A DNA stretch of 64,000 nucleotides from Rhodospirillales bacterium (GCA_019634165.1 JAHQVT010000011.1:118540-182539); one strand, 5' to 3'. Counted from the stretch's first letter, positions 44,646-54,115 are shown. The notes: generated by a model from the sequence alone, not told the origin. Numbers and translations are program-made.

Positions 44646-46082
44646 TCACGCCAACGAAATATGATCGCGACCTGCGGCCTTGGCGGTATAAAGCGCGTTA
44701 TCAACCCGTGCCATCAATGTATCAAGGTCTTCAGCGTCGCGGTATTCGGTGATACCCGCACTAATCGTGATCGCGATGTCGTCGCGGCCAAACGGTACGG
44801 GTGTTTCACGAATTTGATCGGCAAGTTCCCGGGCCTTGATCATGGCTTCTTGACGATTGGTTTCGGGGAACATCACGACGAATTCATCCCCACCCCAACG
44901 GCAAATCAGATCAGATTCTCGAACATTCGTTCGAACAGACATTAGAACTTCGCGCAGGACCGCATCCCCGCCAGGATGCCCGTAAGTATCATTGATGTTC
45001 TTAAAGCCATCCAAATCGAAACACATGACCGAAAGTGGCGTTTTCTGCCGTTTGGCAGATTTTGTTGCCTGATCAAACAGCATATCAAACACCTGGCGGT
45101 TAAAGCTTCCGGTCAGTTTGTCCCGCGATGCCAATTCTTCAAGGCGGTTTTGATAGTTTCGCACGGTCAGATAGGCGACCAGTCCGACAATGACCGTAAT
45201 CAAAAGTGAGATGGCGATATTGATGAACAAGGTATTCTGAATGCGACTGTTTGATGAGAAGTCGCTTTGTTCAACAATCAACAGCCAGCCAAATTCCGGC
45301 ACCAGTCGGCTATTGACGAAATAGGTGTGGCCTTCTTCTTCATAGGATATCGAGGAGCCCGGCGATGTTAGGATTTGGGTTGCATGATGGCGCATGCCGC
45401 GACGTTCATGCAGACTCTTTGCATTGCCAAAACCACTGCCGCGCAGGGTGATGTGTCCCTGGGTGTCCACGAAGTAAATCGTCCGGCCATAACGGTTCTG
45501 ATAGGTTTCAATCAGGTTGGTGACAGAGCTTACCGCAAGCCCAACACCGGTAATGCCAATGACATTGCCGTCATAATCACGGACCTGATAATTCACGAAA
45601 ATTGACATGCGCGACCGGTCAACCGTGTCGTGATCAATATTGATCTCGTAAACCTTTTTGGCATCACGGGCATGGAAATACCAATTATCGGCGGTGTCTT
45701 CTTCGCTGACCTGTTTTATCACGCCGGTCGGGTGATAGTAATTGCGTGTTTTGTCCGAGATAAAATAGGACGTGATCGTGCCGTAGCGCGATTGGATTTC
45801 GCTAAGATATTTAATGATCTTTTGTGGATTACTTTCGCCAGACAAAGCCCAGTCGCGAACAAATGTGTCATGGGCCATCAAGGAAGAAATGAAAATCGGC
45901 TGCAGAAGATCGCGCTGTATTTCCGAATATATATTGTCGCTGGTCAGCGGCAGAGCTGTCTCGGAAATCTGTTCTTCAAGCGATTCACGTGCGACATAAA
46001 AGCTGACAAAGCTGGTGGTTAGGAAACCAACCGCAAGAAGGATACATAGAATGACAGCGAAGTATAACTTCTTTCCCTGCAC
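44646..46082 (-). CDS. Membrane diguanylate cyclase with periplasmic Cache-type sensor
   Basis: 478 residues. Two membrane segments (about 5-30 and 282-305) bracket a periplasmic dCache-like domain with YFISDKTRNYYHPTGVIKQV and FVNYQVRDYDGNVIGITGVG. The C-terminal GGDEF domain starts at ASRDKLTGSFNRQVFDMLFD and has an intact active site, RWGGDEFVVMFP, with an RxxD inhibitory site (RESD) five residues before GGDEF, so it should make cyclic di-GMP with product feedback. No EAL domain is attached. The ligand is unknown. Convergent with asd. Confidence 0.95.
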   Translation of the reverse strand: MQGKKLYFAVILCILLAVGFLTTSFVSFYVARESLEEQISETALPLTSDNIYSEIQRDLLQPIFISSLMAHDTFVRDWALSGESNPQKIIKYLSEIQSRYGTITSYFISDKTRNYYHPTGVIKQVSEEDTADNWYFHARDAKKVYEINIDHDTVDRSRMSIFVNYQVRDYDGNVIGITGVGLAVSSVTNLIETYQNRYGRTIYFVDTQGHITLRGSGFGNAKSLHERRGMRHHATQILTSPGSSISYEEEGHTYFVNSRLVPEFGWLLIVEQSDFSSNSRIQNTLFINIAISLLITVIVGLVAYLTVRNYQNRLEELASRDKLTGSFNRQVFDMLFDQATKSAKRQKTPLSVMCFDLDGFKNINDTYGHPGGDAVLREVLMSVRTNVRESDLICRWGGDEFVVMFPETNRQEAMIKARELADQIRETPVPFGRDDIAITISAGITEYRDAEDLDTLMARVDNALYTAKAAGRDHISLA

Positions 46083-46297
46083 GGAAAGCTCCTTAAAAAC
46101 AAAGTCTTAATACACTGAGATTTTGCGCATCCAGCATTTTCGACTTTTGTAATGTAGGGGAAAGAGCCGCCAATTGCACAGACCAAAATTGTTGGCGGCC
46201 TGCTTTGTTTTCTTTGAATGCATATGGGGCAGGAAAAATAAACCACCGATTATTAATGGGTGGTTTCTTGATGATGTCTGGTTCAGTGCATAGAAGA

Positions 46298-47170
46298 TTA
46301 GCGGCGGAAAATAATGGTTTTGTGGCCGTTTCGAAACACGCGATGTTCGCAATGCATTTGAATGGCTCGCGAAAATACAACCGATTCAATATCGCGGCCG
46401 ATTTCAACCATGTCTTCTGCCGTCATCGTGTGATCAACGCGTTCCACCGCCTGATGAATGATCGGACCTTCATCAAGATCAGCGGTGACATAATGTGCTG
46501 TTGCACCAATCAATTTCACTCCGCGTTCATGGGCCTGATGATAAGGCTTCGCCCCCTTGAAGCTTGGCAGGAATGAATGGTGGATATTAATGCAGCGGCC
46601 TTCAAGTTCGCGGCAAAGATCGGTTGAAAGAACCTGCATATAGCGCGCCAACCCAATCAGGTCGGCATCATGTTCTCCAATCAGGTCCAGAAGCTTCTGT
46701 TCCTGCGCTGCTTTGGTTTCTTTGGTAACCGGGAGGTGGTAATAAGGAATGCCGTACCATTCGACAATGTCGCGCATGTCTTCGTGGTTTGAAACAATTG
46801 CCGGGATTTCGATATGCAGGTTGTTTGATGCCACCCGATGCAAAATATCATTCAGGCAATGGCCGAACTTTGAAACCATCAGAAGTACTTTTGGCTTGCG
46901 ACGGACATCATGCAGTTTCCACTGCATGATGAACTTGTCGGCAATCGGGGTGAATTTTTCGCTAAATTCAGCTTCGGTGCGCAACGCCTGATCAGCGTCA
47001 AACTTCACACGCATAAAGAAGCGTTTGCTTTGAGGATCGCCAAATTGTTCAAGTTTGGTCACGAACGCGCCTTGGTCAGCAAGGAAACTGGAAACACTTG
47101 CGACAATCCCGAATGTATCCGGGCAGGTGATGGTCAGGATAAAGGTTCTGGCGTGTTCGGACATTTCCAC
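46298..47170 (-). CDS. purU: Formyltetrahydrofolate deformylase
   Basis: 290 residues (a GTG start; an ATG two codons later is equally possible). An N-terminal ACT domain (FILTITCPDTFGIVASVSSF) precedes a formyltransferase-fold domain with LLMVSKFGHCLNDILHRVAS, IVSNHEDMRDIVEWYGIPYY and INIHHSFLPSFKGAKPYHQA, in which N, H and D form the active site. It releases formate from 10-formyl-tetrahydrofolate to balance one-carbon units. Downstream, 46170-46200 contains an inverted repeat GCCGCCAA/TTGGCGGC that may stop transcription. Confidence 0.96.
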   Translation of the reverse strand: MEMSEHARTFILTITCPDTFGIVASVSSFLADQGAFVTKLEQFGDPQSKRFFMRVKFDADQALRTEAEFSEKFTPIADKFIMQWKLHDVRRKPKVLLMVSKFGHCLNDILHRVASNNLHIEIPAIVSNHEDMRDIVEWYGIPYYHLPVTKETKAAQEQKLLDLIGEHDADLIGLARYMQVLSTDLCRELEGRCINIHHSFLPSFKGAKPYHQAHERGVKLIGATAHYVTADLDEGPIIHQAVERVDHTMTAEDMVEIGRDIESVVFSRAIQMHCEHRVFRNGHKTIIFRR

Positions 47171-47466
47171 GGCTGCTTTCGTTCTTGAATATGTTTAGAT
47201 CGCCGATATAGCGGTGATCTAGCACGATGCCAACCCAGAAATGGCGGATTTCTGCCTGTGCCAAACCTGCTAGACCGAAAACGCATAGCCGATAAAGGGC
47301 TGGACATTATCAACGCTTGTGCCAAGAATTCCGCTGCTTGTCATGAATGGGGTACATGTCGGCTGCAATTTCGGTTATGCAATGCCCTGAAAAACGAGAA
47401 CAGCAGTTTGCGTCAGGCCGCATTGTCCGGGGGACCATGCGGCACATTATGCCAAGAGGCGTTTCA

Positions 47467-48915
47467 TTGATCGATTTCCGTCCCATTCTTTTCATCGTTG
47501 GTATTCTGCTTTGCACCTTGTCCGTGGGCATGTTTGTCCCGGCACTGGTTGATCTTTATTACGATCAATCAGATTGGATTGTGTTTTCAGCAGCGTCGTT
47601 TGTGTCGTTGTTTGTCGGCGGTGCGCTGATCATGATGAATCGCATGGAAAACCTGAAAATCAATTCGCGGCAGGCCTTTATCCTGACGACTTTGAGTTGG
47701 CTGGTTTTGACCGCGGCTTCGGCATTGCCATTTGCCTTTTCCGATCTTGATATGTCCTATACCGACGCGTTTTTCGAGGCGATGTCAGGTATCTCGACCA
47801 CGGGGTCAACCGTAATGGTTGGTCTTGATAGTGCGCCACAGGGCATATTGCTTTGGCGGGCATTGTTGCAGTGGCTTGGCGGTATCGGGATCATTGTGAT
47901 GGCGATTGCGGTCATGCCGATGCTGCGTGTTGGTGGGATGCAGCTTTTCCGTATGGAGAATTCCGATAAATCGGACAAAGCTTTCCCGCGTGCGACACAG
48001 ATCGCCATGGGCATTGCTATGCTGTATCTAGCTTTTACCGCGCTTTGGGCGATAATGCTGTGGTCGGCAGGCATGACCCCGTTTGATGCGATTGCGCACG
48101 CTATGACAACAATTGCGACCGGTGGTTTTTCGACCAAGGATGCCTCGATCGGGCATTTTGACAGCGCAACGATTGATGTGATTATCACGCTTGGCATGGC
48201 GACTGGCGCACTGCCGTTTATTCTGTATCTACAGATGCTGCGCGGGCAGGGGCGCGCCCTGTTTCGCGACAGTCAGGTTCGCTGGTTCCTGACGATTGCA
48301 GTTTCGATCATTGTCGGGTTGGCGTATTGGCATTCGGAAACCAACGGTGTCGGGTTCTTATTCGCGCTTCGCTATACCTCGTTCAATATTATGTCGGTCA
48401 TGACCGGCACGGGTTTCGCTACCACTGATTATGGTCTTTGGGGGCCATTTGCGGTTACCGTTTTCTTCTTTGTCATGTTTATTGGCGGCTGTGCAGGATC
48501 GACGACCTGTGGGGTGAAGATATTCCGCCTTCAGGTGCTTTACGAGATCGCCAAAATCCAGCTTTCGCATATGTTACGCCCGCATGGCGTTTTCATTGCC
48601 TACTATAACCGGAAGCCACTGTCAGAAGACGTTACCGAATCGGTTTTGAGTTTCTTCTTCCTGTTTGTGTTCTGCTTTATCATTCTGGCAGCGGGGCTTG
48701 GCGCGATGGGGCTTGATTTCATTACAGCGGTTTCAAGTGCGGGGACGGCAATTGCCAATGTTGGGCCGGGGCTTGGCCCGATTGTTGGCCCATCGGGCAA
48801 TTTCGCAACCTTGCCTGATGGCGCGAAATGGTTGATGTCAATCGGGATGCTGATTGGCCGGCTTGAGGTGTTTACCGTGCTGGTTCTGCTGTTCCCAGCC
48901 TTCTGGCGAGATTAG
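47467..48915 (+). CDS. trkH: TrkH-type potassium uptake membrane protein (paralogue 2)
   Basis: 482 residues from the TTG at 47467, with AAGAGG seven bases upstream; translation from there (MIDFRPILFIVGILLCTLSV) aligns end to end with the 485-residue paralogue at 41520, which also starts with TTG. Filter loops: SGISTTGSTVMVG, MTTIATGGFSTKD, SVMTGTGFATTD and TAIANVGPGLGP. The third loop has TGTGFA where paralogue 1 has TTTGFA. The frame is open to 47347, but that extension is not TrkH-like. It uses a partner regulatory protein not seen here. Confidence 0.9.
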   Translation: MIDFRPILFIVGILLCTLSVGMFVPALVDLYYDQSDWIVFSAASFVSLFVGGALIMMNRMENLKINSRQAFILTTLSWLVLTAASALPFAFSDLDMSYTDAFFEAMSGISTTGSTVMVGLDSAPQGILLWRALLQWLGGIGIIVMAIAVMPMLRVGGMQLFRMENSDKSDKAFPRATQIAMGIAMLYLAFTALWAIMLWSAGMTPFDAIAHAMTTIATGGFSTKDASIGHFDSATIDVIITLGMATGALPFILYLQMLRGQGRALFRDSQVRWFLTIAVSIIVGLAYWHSETNGVGFLFALRYTSFNIMSVMTGTGFATTDYGLWGPFAVTVFFFVMFIGGCAGSTTCGVKIFRLQVLYEIAKIQLSHMLRPHGVFIAYYNRKPLSEDVTESVLSFFFLFVFCFIILAAGLGAMGLDFITAVSSAGTAIANVGPGLGPIVGPSGNFATLPDGAKWLMSIGMLIGRLEVFTVLVLLFPAFWRD

Positions 48916-48999
48916 ACGACCTTTTGATCCAAGTTCTTGAACAGATTTCAAACACCACTGGCAGAATGTCAGCGACCTGAATTTTTGATGGTTTGACCT

Positions 49000-49608
49000 A
49001 TGAGCAAAACAACAATCAGCGAAGATGGCAAATGCCGGTGTTCATGGTGTGGCGCAGCACCGGAATTTAACGCCTATCACGATGCGGAATGGGGTTTTCC
49101 GGTTTCCGATGATCAGCGTTTGTTTGAAAAGGTTTGCCTTGAAGGTTTTCAGTCTGGGCTAAGCTGGCGGACCATCCTGTCAAAACGCGAGAACTTCCGG
49201 GCTGCGTTCAAGGGGTTTGATTTTTACAAAGTTGCAGCGTTTGATGTGAGTGATGTCGAGCGCTTTATGAATAATGCCGGGATCATCCGTCATCGCGGCA
49301 AGATCGAAGCGGCGATTAACAATGCCAAACGGGCATGTGAAATGGTCGAGCGCGAAGGTTCACTGGCAGCTTATTTCTGGGGATTTGAACCTGATCCGGC
49401 AGAAGTTCCAGTACCGCAAACAATGTCGACCTCGCCGACATCTGTTGCATTGTCTAAAGACCTTAAAAAGCGTGGTTGGAAATTTGTCGGACCAACCACC
49501 GTATTTGCCTTTATGCAGGCTATGGGATTGATCAATGATCACGCGGATGGATGTTTCCTGCGTCCAAAGATTGATGACATACGTAAATCATTTGTCCGCC
49601 CAACGTGA
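49000..49608 (+). CDS. tag: DNA-3-methyladenine glycosylase I
   Basis: 202 residues. KCRCSWCGAAPEFNAYHDAE with WGFPVSDDQRLFEKVCLEGF, QSGLSWRTILSKRENFRAAF, GIIRHRGKIEAAINNAK and WKFVGPTTVFAFMQAMGLIN are the diagnostic Tag blocks; Cys and His residues near both ends bind the structural zinc. It removes 3-methyladenine from alkylated DNA. It follows trkH paralogue 2 by 84 bases. Confidence 0.97.
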   Translation: MSKTTISEDGKCRCSWCGAAPEFNAYHDAEWGFPVSDDQRLFEKVCLEGFQSGLSWRTILSKRENFRAAFKGFDFYKVAAFDVSDVERFMNNAGIIRHRGKIEAAINNAKRACEMVEREGSLAAYFWGFEPDPAEVPVPQTMSTSPTSVALSKDLKKRGWKFVGPTTVFAFMQAMGLINDHADGCFLRPKIDDIRKSFVRPT

Positions 49609-49708
49609 TTAAGTGTGACCCGGATAAAAGACACCCCCTGCCCGAAGGCAAGGGGTTTGAGGGTCAGGGGCCGGTTTCAGACCCCTCGATGATAATCCGG
49701 CAAGGATT

Positions 49709-49807
49709 ATGAGGGCTGCCTCTAATCATGCATCAACTATAAAGCGTACCACCGTTGTTTTTGTTGGGGCGCTGACGTTGGTCGCGCTGATCATGATTGA
49801 GAGGTAA
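49709..49807 (+). CDS. Possible 32-residue single-span membrane peptide
   Basis: An open frame for MRAASNHASTIKRT followed by a hydrophobic stretch TVVFVGALTLVALIMI and ending ER. Its composition fits a tiny membrane protein, but the putative AAGG is only three bases before the ATG and a small hairpin (ATAATCC/GGATTAT, 49692-49710) overlaps the start. The rest of the 378-base gap 49609-49986 contains a hairpin-like CCCC-TGCC/GGCA-GGGG element (49633-49655) and the terminator below. Confidence 0.25.
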   Translation: MRAASNHASTIKRTTVVFVGALTLVALIMIER

Positions 49808-49920
49808 ATCAGTTTGGCGATGCCGAACCTTGGGTCAGGAGCGGATCGGGGATCGGGATTTCGGCCCGGCATCGCCTTGACTTCAAGGTGCCAAAACTTG
49901 GGGAAAAGATAAAATTGAAT

Positions 49921-49955
49921 ATTAAATAAAAATCGATAGATAAAAGCTATCGATT
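49921..49955 (-). terminator. Rho-independent terminator of the histidine kinase gene
   Basis: AATCGATAG and CTATCGATT pair perfectly over nine bases around a seven-base loop; leftward the stem is followed by TTTTTATTTAAT. Confidence 0.8.
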
Positions 49956-49986
49956 AGGTGCGTTGCGGCAGTGCGATGCACAAAGA

Positions 49987-51468
49987 TCAACTGAGATATG
50001 GCAGTTTTACGCAGAAAACAGCGCCATTTGGCCCGGTTGATACGAGATGAAGGTCGCCATTATGCGTGCTTATCAACTCCCGCGCGATTGCAAGGCCAAG
50101 CCCGGTTCCTCCTGTGCGACCACTTCCTGCGAATGGGACGAACAGGTTCTTGATCGCTTTTTCAGGCAACCCGGGGCCATTATCACTGATGAAAACGTCA
50201 ATGAAACTGGGGTTCTTGGCCGATTCGTCTGTTGGGTCTTTGGCCGGGATCAATTCATAGGTGATGATGACTTCATCCGCACCTGCTTCTAGCGGGTTGC
50301 GGATCAGGTTGCTAAAGGCGCGAAACAGCATGTCATAATCGGCTTCAAGCATGACATCATCGGGCATGTCGATCTTAATGCGTGCGCGACAAGGTTTTGC
50401 CTGTTCGGAAGCATCAGGCTTGTGGCCATCCAAAAGAGGTTCAGACTTTTGCAAAAGGATCTGATCGCGGACTTCTTCGATCAGTTCAATCAGGGTGAAC
50501 TTTGCCAAGTCGCGTGGCGGAGGCGTATCACGGGCGAATGACAGGGTTTGTTCGCTGATATAAACGGCACGTTCCATGGATGATAGAAGACGTGGGACGA
50601 CAGCCCGTACTTCATCATCTTCACTTTTGGCAAGCTGTTCGGTCATCAGCATGGACGTTGCTAAGGCATTACGCAGATCGTGGCTGATTTTGGTTGCGGC
50701 TGTGCCAAGGGCTGCAAGACGACGACGCTGGTTTAGCATTGCCTGAATGTCTTGCTGCATGATGGCCAGTTCTTGGCGGGCGACCCCAATTTCATCATCG
50801 CGTTGACCGGGGGTAATAACCGATGCCTTATCTTGCGGGTTTTCGCGGAAGCGGATCATATCATGGGTAAGGGTACGCATCGGGCGCACCATCAGGCGGT
50901 TCAGTGCGAAATAAACCAACCCGGCAGTAAAGAACGAAATCATCAGAGACAGACCAAAAACCCGCCAGCCGAAATTACGCATCGCGTCGGTTAAGGCTTT
51001 CTCATGGACGAGAACTTCGATCTCAAAATCTGGTGCCATGGATGGCATACCCACCACGCGCAGCATGCGGTCTTGGTTTTGCGACAGGGTGGATAAGCCT
51101 TCCATCAAGGCCATCGGGATGGAAAAGTCCGTCAGATTGACGTCTTTGTCGACCTTGGCAGGCATGTCGTCGCGTTGAAGCAGCAATTTACGTTCTTCAC
51201 GGCGCAAGATAACGGCCTCAATCCCGGCATTTGAAAGCAATTCCTTTTCAAGATCATCGGGGATCATTTGATCTGGGGTCGCTTCAAGAGCAAGGGCAGC
51301 AAGATAGCCAGAATCAAGATGTGCCTTAAGCCAATCAATCCGAAAACGGGCGACGGACGGGGCAAAGACAAAGATTTCGGCAAGCATGATAAAGCTTACC
51401 GTGAGCACCAGTAGGCGTGCGGAAAGCGATTTGGCCCATGGGGGCAATTTTAGATGCGGACGTTCCAT
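49987..51468 (-). CDS. Membrane sensor histidine kinase
   Basis: 493 residues from the ATG at 51468 (a TTG lies two codons earlier). Two membrane spans (about 17-40 and 173-195) enclose a periplasmic sensor region; then HAMP (LMVRPMRTLTHDMIRFRENP), a dimerisation/phosphoacceptor helix with GTAATKISHDLRNALATSML (His in SHDLRN), and the ATPase with N-box FSNLIRNPLEAGADE, G1 FISDNGPGLP and G2 GRTGGTGLGLAIARELI. There is no adjacent response-regulator gene, so it is an orphan kinase here. Confidence 0.93.
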   Translation of the reverse strand: MERPHLKLPPWAKSLSARLLVLTVSFIMLAEIFVFAPSVARFRIDWLKAHLDSGYLAALALEATPDQMIPDDLEKELLSNAGIEAVILRREERKLLLQRDDMPAKVDKDVNLTDFSIPMALMEGLSTLSQNQDRMLRVVGMPSMAPDFEIEVLVHEKALTDAMRNFGWRVFGLSLMISFFTAGLVYFALNRLMVRPMRTLTHDMIRFRENPQDKASVITPGQRDDEIGVARQELAIMQQDIQAMLNQRRRLAALGTAATKISHDLRNALATSMLMTEQLAKSEDDEVRAVVPRLLSSMERAVYISEQTLSFARDTPPPRDLAKFTLIELIEEVRDQILLQKSEPLLDGHKPDASEQAKPCRARIKIDMPDDVMLEADYDMLFRAFSNLIRNPLEAGADEVIITYELIPAKDPTDESAKNPSFIDVFISDNGPGLPEKAIKNLFVPFAGSGRTGGTGLGLAIARELISTHNGDLHLVSTGPNGAVFCVKLPYLS

Positions 51469-51524
51469 CGGCAATGTTAGTCAGAGACCATCAAAAAAGT
51501 ACAGCGATACAGATGCTTGATCGC

Positions 51525-52952
51525 CTATGCGAATTTCAAAAGGAACCGAACAATTTTGCGGGTTCTTTCGCTAAATAAGCTGGGTGTATACCACGCCCCG
51601 GCCACCCGTTTGGAAAGTTCGCCCAAGGTGGGATAGGGGGCAATCATCCCGGCGATCGCACCGATCTTCATTTTCTTGGAAATGGCCAAGGACCAGACAC
51701 CGATAAGCTCGCCTGCCTGCCGTCCGACAATTCCAGCGCCCAGAATGCGCCCCTTTTTTGTCGTGATAACCTTTATGAAGCCCGTTGTATCGCCTTCGGC
51801 ACGCGCGCGATCATTTTCGGCATAATCCCATGTCACAACACGGATATCATCGCCAATTTGTTTGCGTGCGGTGGCCTCGGTCATGCCGACCTGTGCGAGT
51901 TCCGGGTTGGTATATGTCACCCAAGGAACGGCACGATGGTCAACCTTGGCCGGAAGACGAAACAGCGTATTTCGAATAACGATACCGGCATCATAGCCTG
52001 CCATATGGGTAAATTGCAGGCCGCCGGTCACATCGCCAATCGCAAAGATTTTATGGTTGGATGTACGAAGGCGGGCATCGACGGAAATTCCGCTGGGCTC
52101 GAACGTCACACCGGCCTGTTCAAGGCCAAGATTTTCGACATTGGGTTTGCGCCCGGTGGCGAGTAAAAGGTGGCTGCCTTCAAGGGTAATCTCGATGCCA
52201 TTGTGGTCAACTACGACCCGGACCTTATCGCCGACGCTTTGGATTTCTTTGGTCTTGGTTTGCTCGTAAAGGGTGATGCCGCCAGAAATGATGCTTTTGC
52301 GGACAACGGCAACCATGTCTGGGTCATCTTTGGGAAGGATGTTCATCATCTCAACGACGGTGACCTTGGCGCCCAATTGCTGATGTGCTTGCGCCATTTC
52401 AAGGCCAATTGGACCGCCGCCAATAATGATCAAATGATCCGGGCAGGTGCGGTTTTCAAAGATGGTTTCATTGGTGAAATAACTGACATTTTCCAGTCCC
52501 GGAATCGGGGGAACTGCCGCCCGCGACCCGGTGGCAATCACAAACCGTTTGGCATGAATGATGGTGTCCCCGGCAGTGACTTCTGTCGGGGATGTGAATT
52601 GGGCTTCCGCCTGAATAACGGTGCAGCCAAGTTCTTCGAACCGTTCAACCGAATCGTGGGGTGCAATGCCATTGATCACGGAATGAACGTGATCGACTGC
52701 CTTGGGGAAATCGACGTCCACAGAAACCGTGAACACGCCAAACCGGTTTGCGGTGCGGGCGTTCTCGGCGGCATGACCTGCTGCAAGTAATGCCTTGGAG
52801 GGAACACACCCGGTATTAAGGCAGTCGCCACCCATTTTGCCCTTTTCAATCAGGACAACATCAGCCCCCATTTGCACGGCCCCGGCCGCAACGGAAAGAC
52901 CACCCGATCCTGCCCCAATGACGCAAATATCTGTCTTGATGGTTTTAGGCAT
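51525..52952 (-). CDS. FAD-dependent pyridine nucleotide-disulfide oxidoreductase
   Basis: 475 residues from the ATG at 52952, overlapping the TVP38 stop by eight bases. FAD-binding DICVIGAGSGGLSVAAGAVQ, the redox-active disulfide GGDCLNTGCVPSKALL, NAD(P)-binding IIGGGPIGLEMAQAHQQLGA and the second FAD motif NHKIFAIGDVTGGLQFTHMA are intact. It lacks the usual C-terminal HP-E pair of lipoamide dehydrogenase; its C terminus reads KMKIGAIAGMIAPYPTLGEL and resembles mercuric-reductase-like flavoproteins often linked to TVP38/DedA-type membrane proteins. The substrate is unknown. Confidence 0.88.
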   Translation of the reverse strand: MPKTIKTDICVIGAGSGGLSVAAGAVQMGADVVLIEKGKMGGDCLNTGCVPSKALLAAGHAAENARTANRFGVFTVSVDVDFPKAVDHVHSVINGIAPHDSVERFEELGCTVIQAEAQFTSPTEVTAGDTIIHAKRFVIATGSRAAVPPIPGLENVSYFTNETIFENRTCPDHLIIIGGGPIGLEMAQAHQQLGAKVTVVEMMNILPKDDPDMVAVVRKSIISGGITLYEQTKTKEIQSVGDKVRVVVDHNGIEITLEGSHLLLATGRKPNVENLGLEQAGVTFEPSGISVDARLRTSNHKIFAIGDVTGGLQFTHMAGYDAGIVIRNTLFRLPAKVDHRAVPWVTYTNPELAQVGMTEATARKQIGDDIRVVTWDYAENDRARAEGDTTGFIKVITTKKGRILGAGIVGRQAGELIGVWSLAISKKMKIGAIAGMIAPYPTLGELSKRVAGAWYTPSLFSERTRKIVRFLLKFA

Positions 52953-53739
52953 CCAAAGTGCCCTCGCTTTTTGTTTTGCGCAGTTTCTTATAGGCAACTG
53001 GCAAAAGTGCCAGTACGGCAAGTCCGATAATCGGTGTCAGGATACGGGGTTCGAAAATAATACCAAGATCGGGTGTTTTACCCTGATCAAACAAAGCGCC
53101 CAGACCATCCCCGATAGAGGCATAGACAAAGGTTCCGGGAATGATGCCAAGCATGGTGCCAAAGATAAAAGAACGGAGCTTAACACCCAGCAACGCAGGA
53201 ACCAGATTAACCAGCCAGAACGGGAAGATCGGGATCAGGCGCAAAACCATGAGATAGCTAAAGGCGTTTTCAGAAAAGCCTTCTTCCATCTTGCGAATGG
53301 CGTTGCCCGCCTTGGCATGCATGAGATCATAAAAGGCATAGCGCGCTGCCAGATAAATGATTGTGGCACCAAATGTTGCGGCGATGACGACATAGGTCGT
53401 AGCAAGCCAGGCGCCAAACATAAAGCCGCCAGATATGGTCAAAATCGCCCCAATCGGTAGCGATAAGGCGACGGAAATCATGTAAATCGCGCTAAAGGCC
53501 AAAACGCTGATGGCTGGATTCTCGGCGACATAGTTTTGCAAGAACACGCGATTGTCACGCAGCGTGTCAAAGGATAGCAGATCAAGAACCCCGCCTGACC
53601 ACGCGGCGAACAGGCCAAGCACCAACACCACCAATGGCAATATTCTGCGCCAAAGCGGTTTTGTTGTGGTCGGAGGGCTTGGAGTGATATCTGGTTCTTG
53701 ATTAGACACTTTTGACGCCATTGAACTGGTCTTAGTCAT
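52945..53739 (-). CDS. TVP38/TMEM64 (VTT domain) membrane protein
   Basis: 264 residues from the ATG at 53739 (the frame is open to 53805). Five to six membrane segments, with the VTT/SNARE-associated motifs LSLPIGAILTISGGFMFGAW, LVLRLIPIFPFWLVNLVPALL-like sequence (MVLRLIPIFPFWLVNLVPAL) and FGTMLGIIPGTFVYASIGDG. Such proteins act in lipid scrambling or transport in other systems. It overlaps the flavin disulfide-reductase gene, a pairing that recurs in bacteria and sometimes as a fusion, so the two likely act together. Confidence 0.88.
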   Translation of the reverse strand: MTKTSSMASKVSNQEPDITPSPPTTTKPLWRRILPLVVLVLGLFAAWSGGVLDLLSFDTLRDNRVFLQNYVAENPAISVLAFSAIYMISVALSLPIGAILTISGGFMFGAWLATTYVVIAATFGATIIYLAARYAFYDLMHAKAGNAIRKMEEGFSENAFSYLMVLRLIPIFPFWLVNLVPALLGVKLRSFIFGTMLGIIPGTFVYASIGDGLGALFDQGKTPDLGIIFEPRILTPIIGLAVLALLPVAYKKLRKTKSEGTLDA

Positions 53740-53972
53740 TGATTTCACGTTCTTGCTGGGGCTTTTAGATTTAATAAAGAGCAAGCCCGATAAACAGGAT
53801 TGCATTAATTTCCCGAAGATTAGAGCGAAATTTCCAAAGATGCTTATGAACTGCTTTCACCATTGCGTGAGTAGGTCAAATTAGGGCCGGGGTCGCATGG
53901 GTCGGTGACGGGGATAAATTCCTGGGCCGGAGGTGCTTGACGTTACAGGAAACTGGACGTATCGTCTGCCAA

Positions 53973-54023
53973 TCGTGGGATTTGTCGACCGGCTTGCGGC
54001 CACGTAAAAAATCGCTAAAGAGG
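53973..54023 (+). promoter_or_regulatory. SAM-II riboswitch
   Basis: The conserved blocks of the SAM-II aptamer are present in order: CGTGGGATTTG (P1 5' strand and loop), CGGCTTGCGGCCACG (P1 3' strand), and AAATCGCTAAAG (pseudoknot strand). P1 is CGTGG (53974-53978) with CCACG (54000-54004); GATTT in the loop pairs with AAATC to form the pseudoknot. SAM-II riboswitches repress methionine-synthesis genes in alphaproteobacteria. Here it stands upstream of metZ with an intrinsic terminator directly after it. Confidence 0.93.
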
Positions 54024-54039
54024 GGCAAGAAGGCTTCGG

Positions 54040-54072
54040 CCCTGACCCATTCATGCCGGTCAGGGTTTTTTT
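54040..54072 (+). terminator. Expression-platform terminator between SAM-II riboswitch and metZ
   Basis: CCCTGACC (54040-54047) pairs with GGTCAGGG (54058-54065), followed by seven T residues. It lies 16 bases after the aptamer and 43 bases before the metZ ATG, so SAM binding probably controls transcription termination. Confidence 0.9.
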
Positions 54073-54115
54073 GTGCCCGGAACACACCATATTGCGGGCA
54101 TGTAGGAGCAAGACA

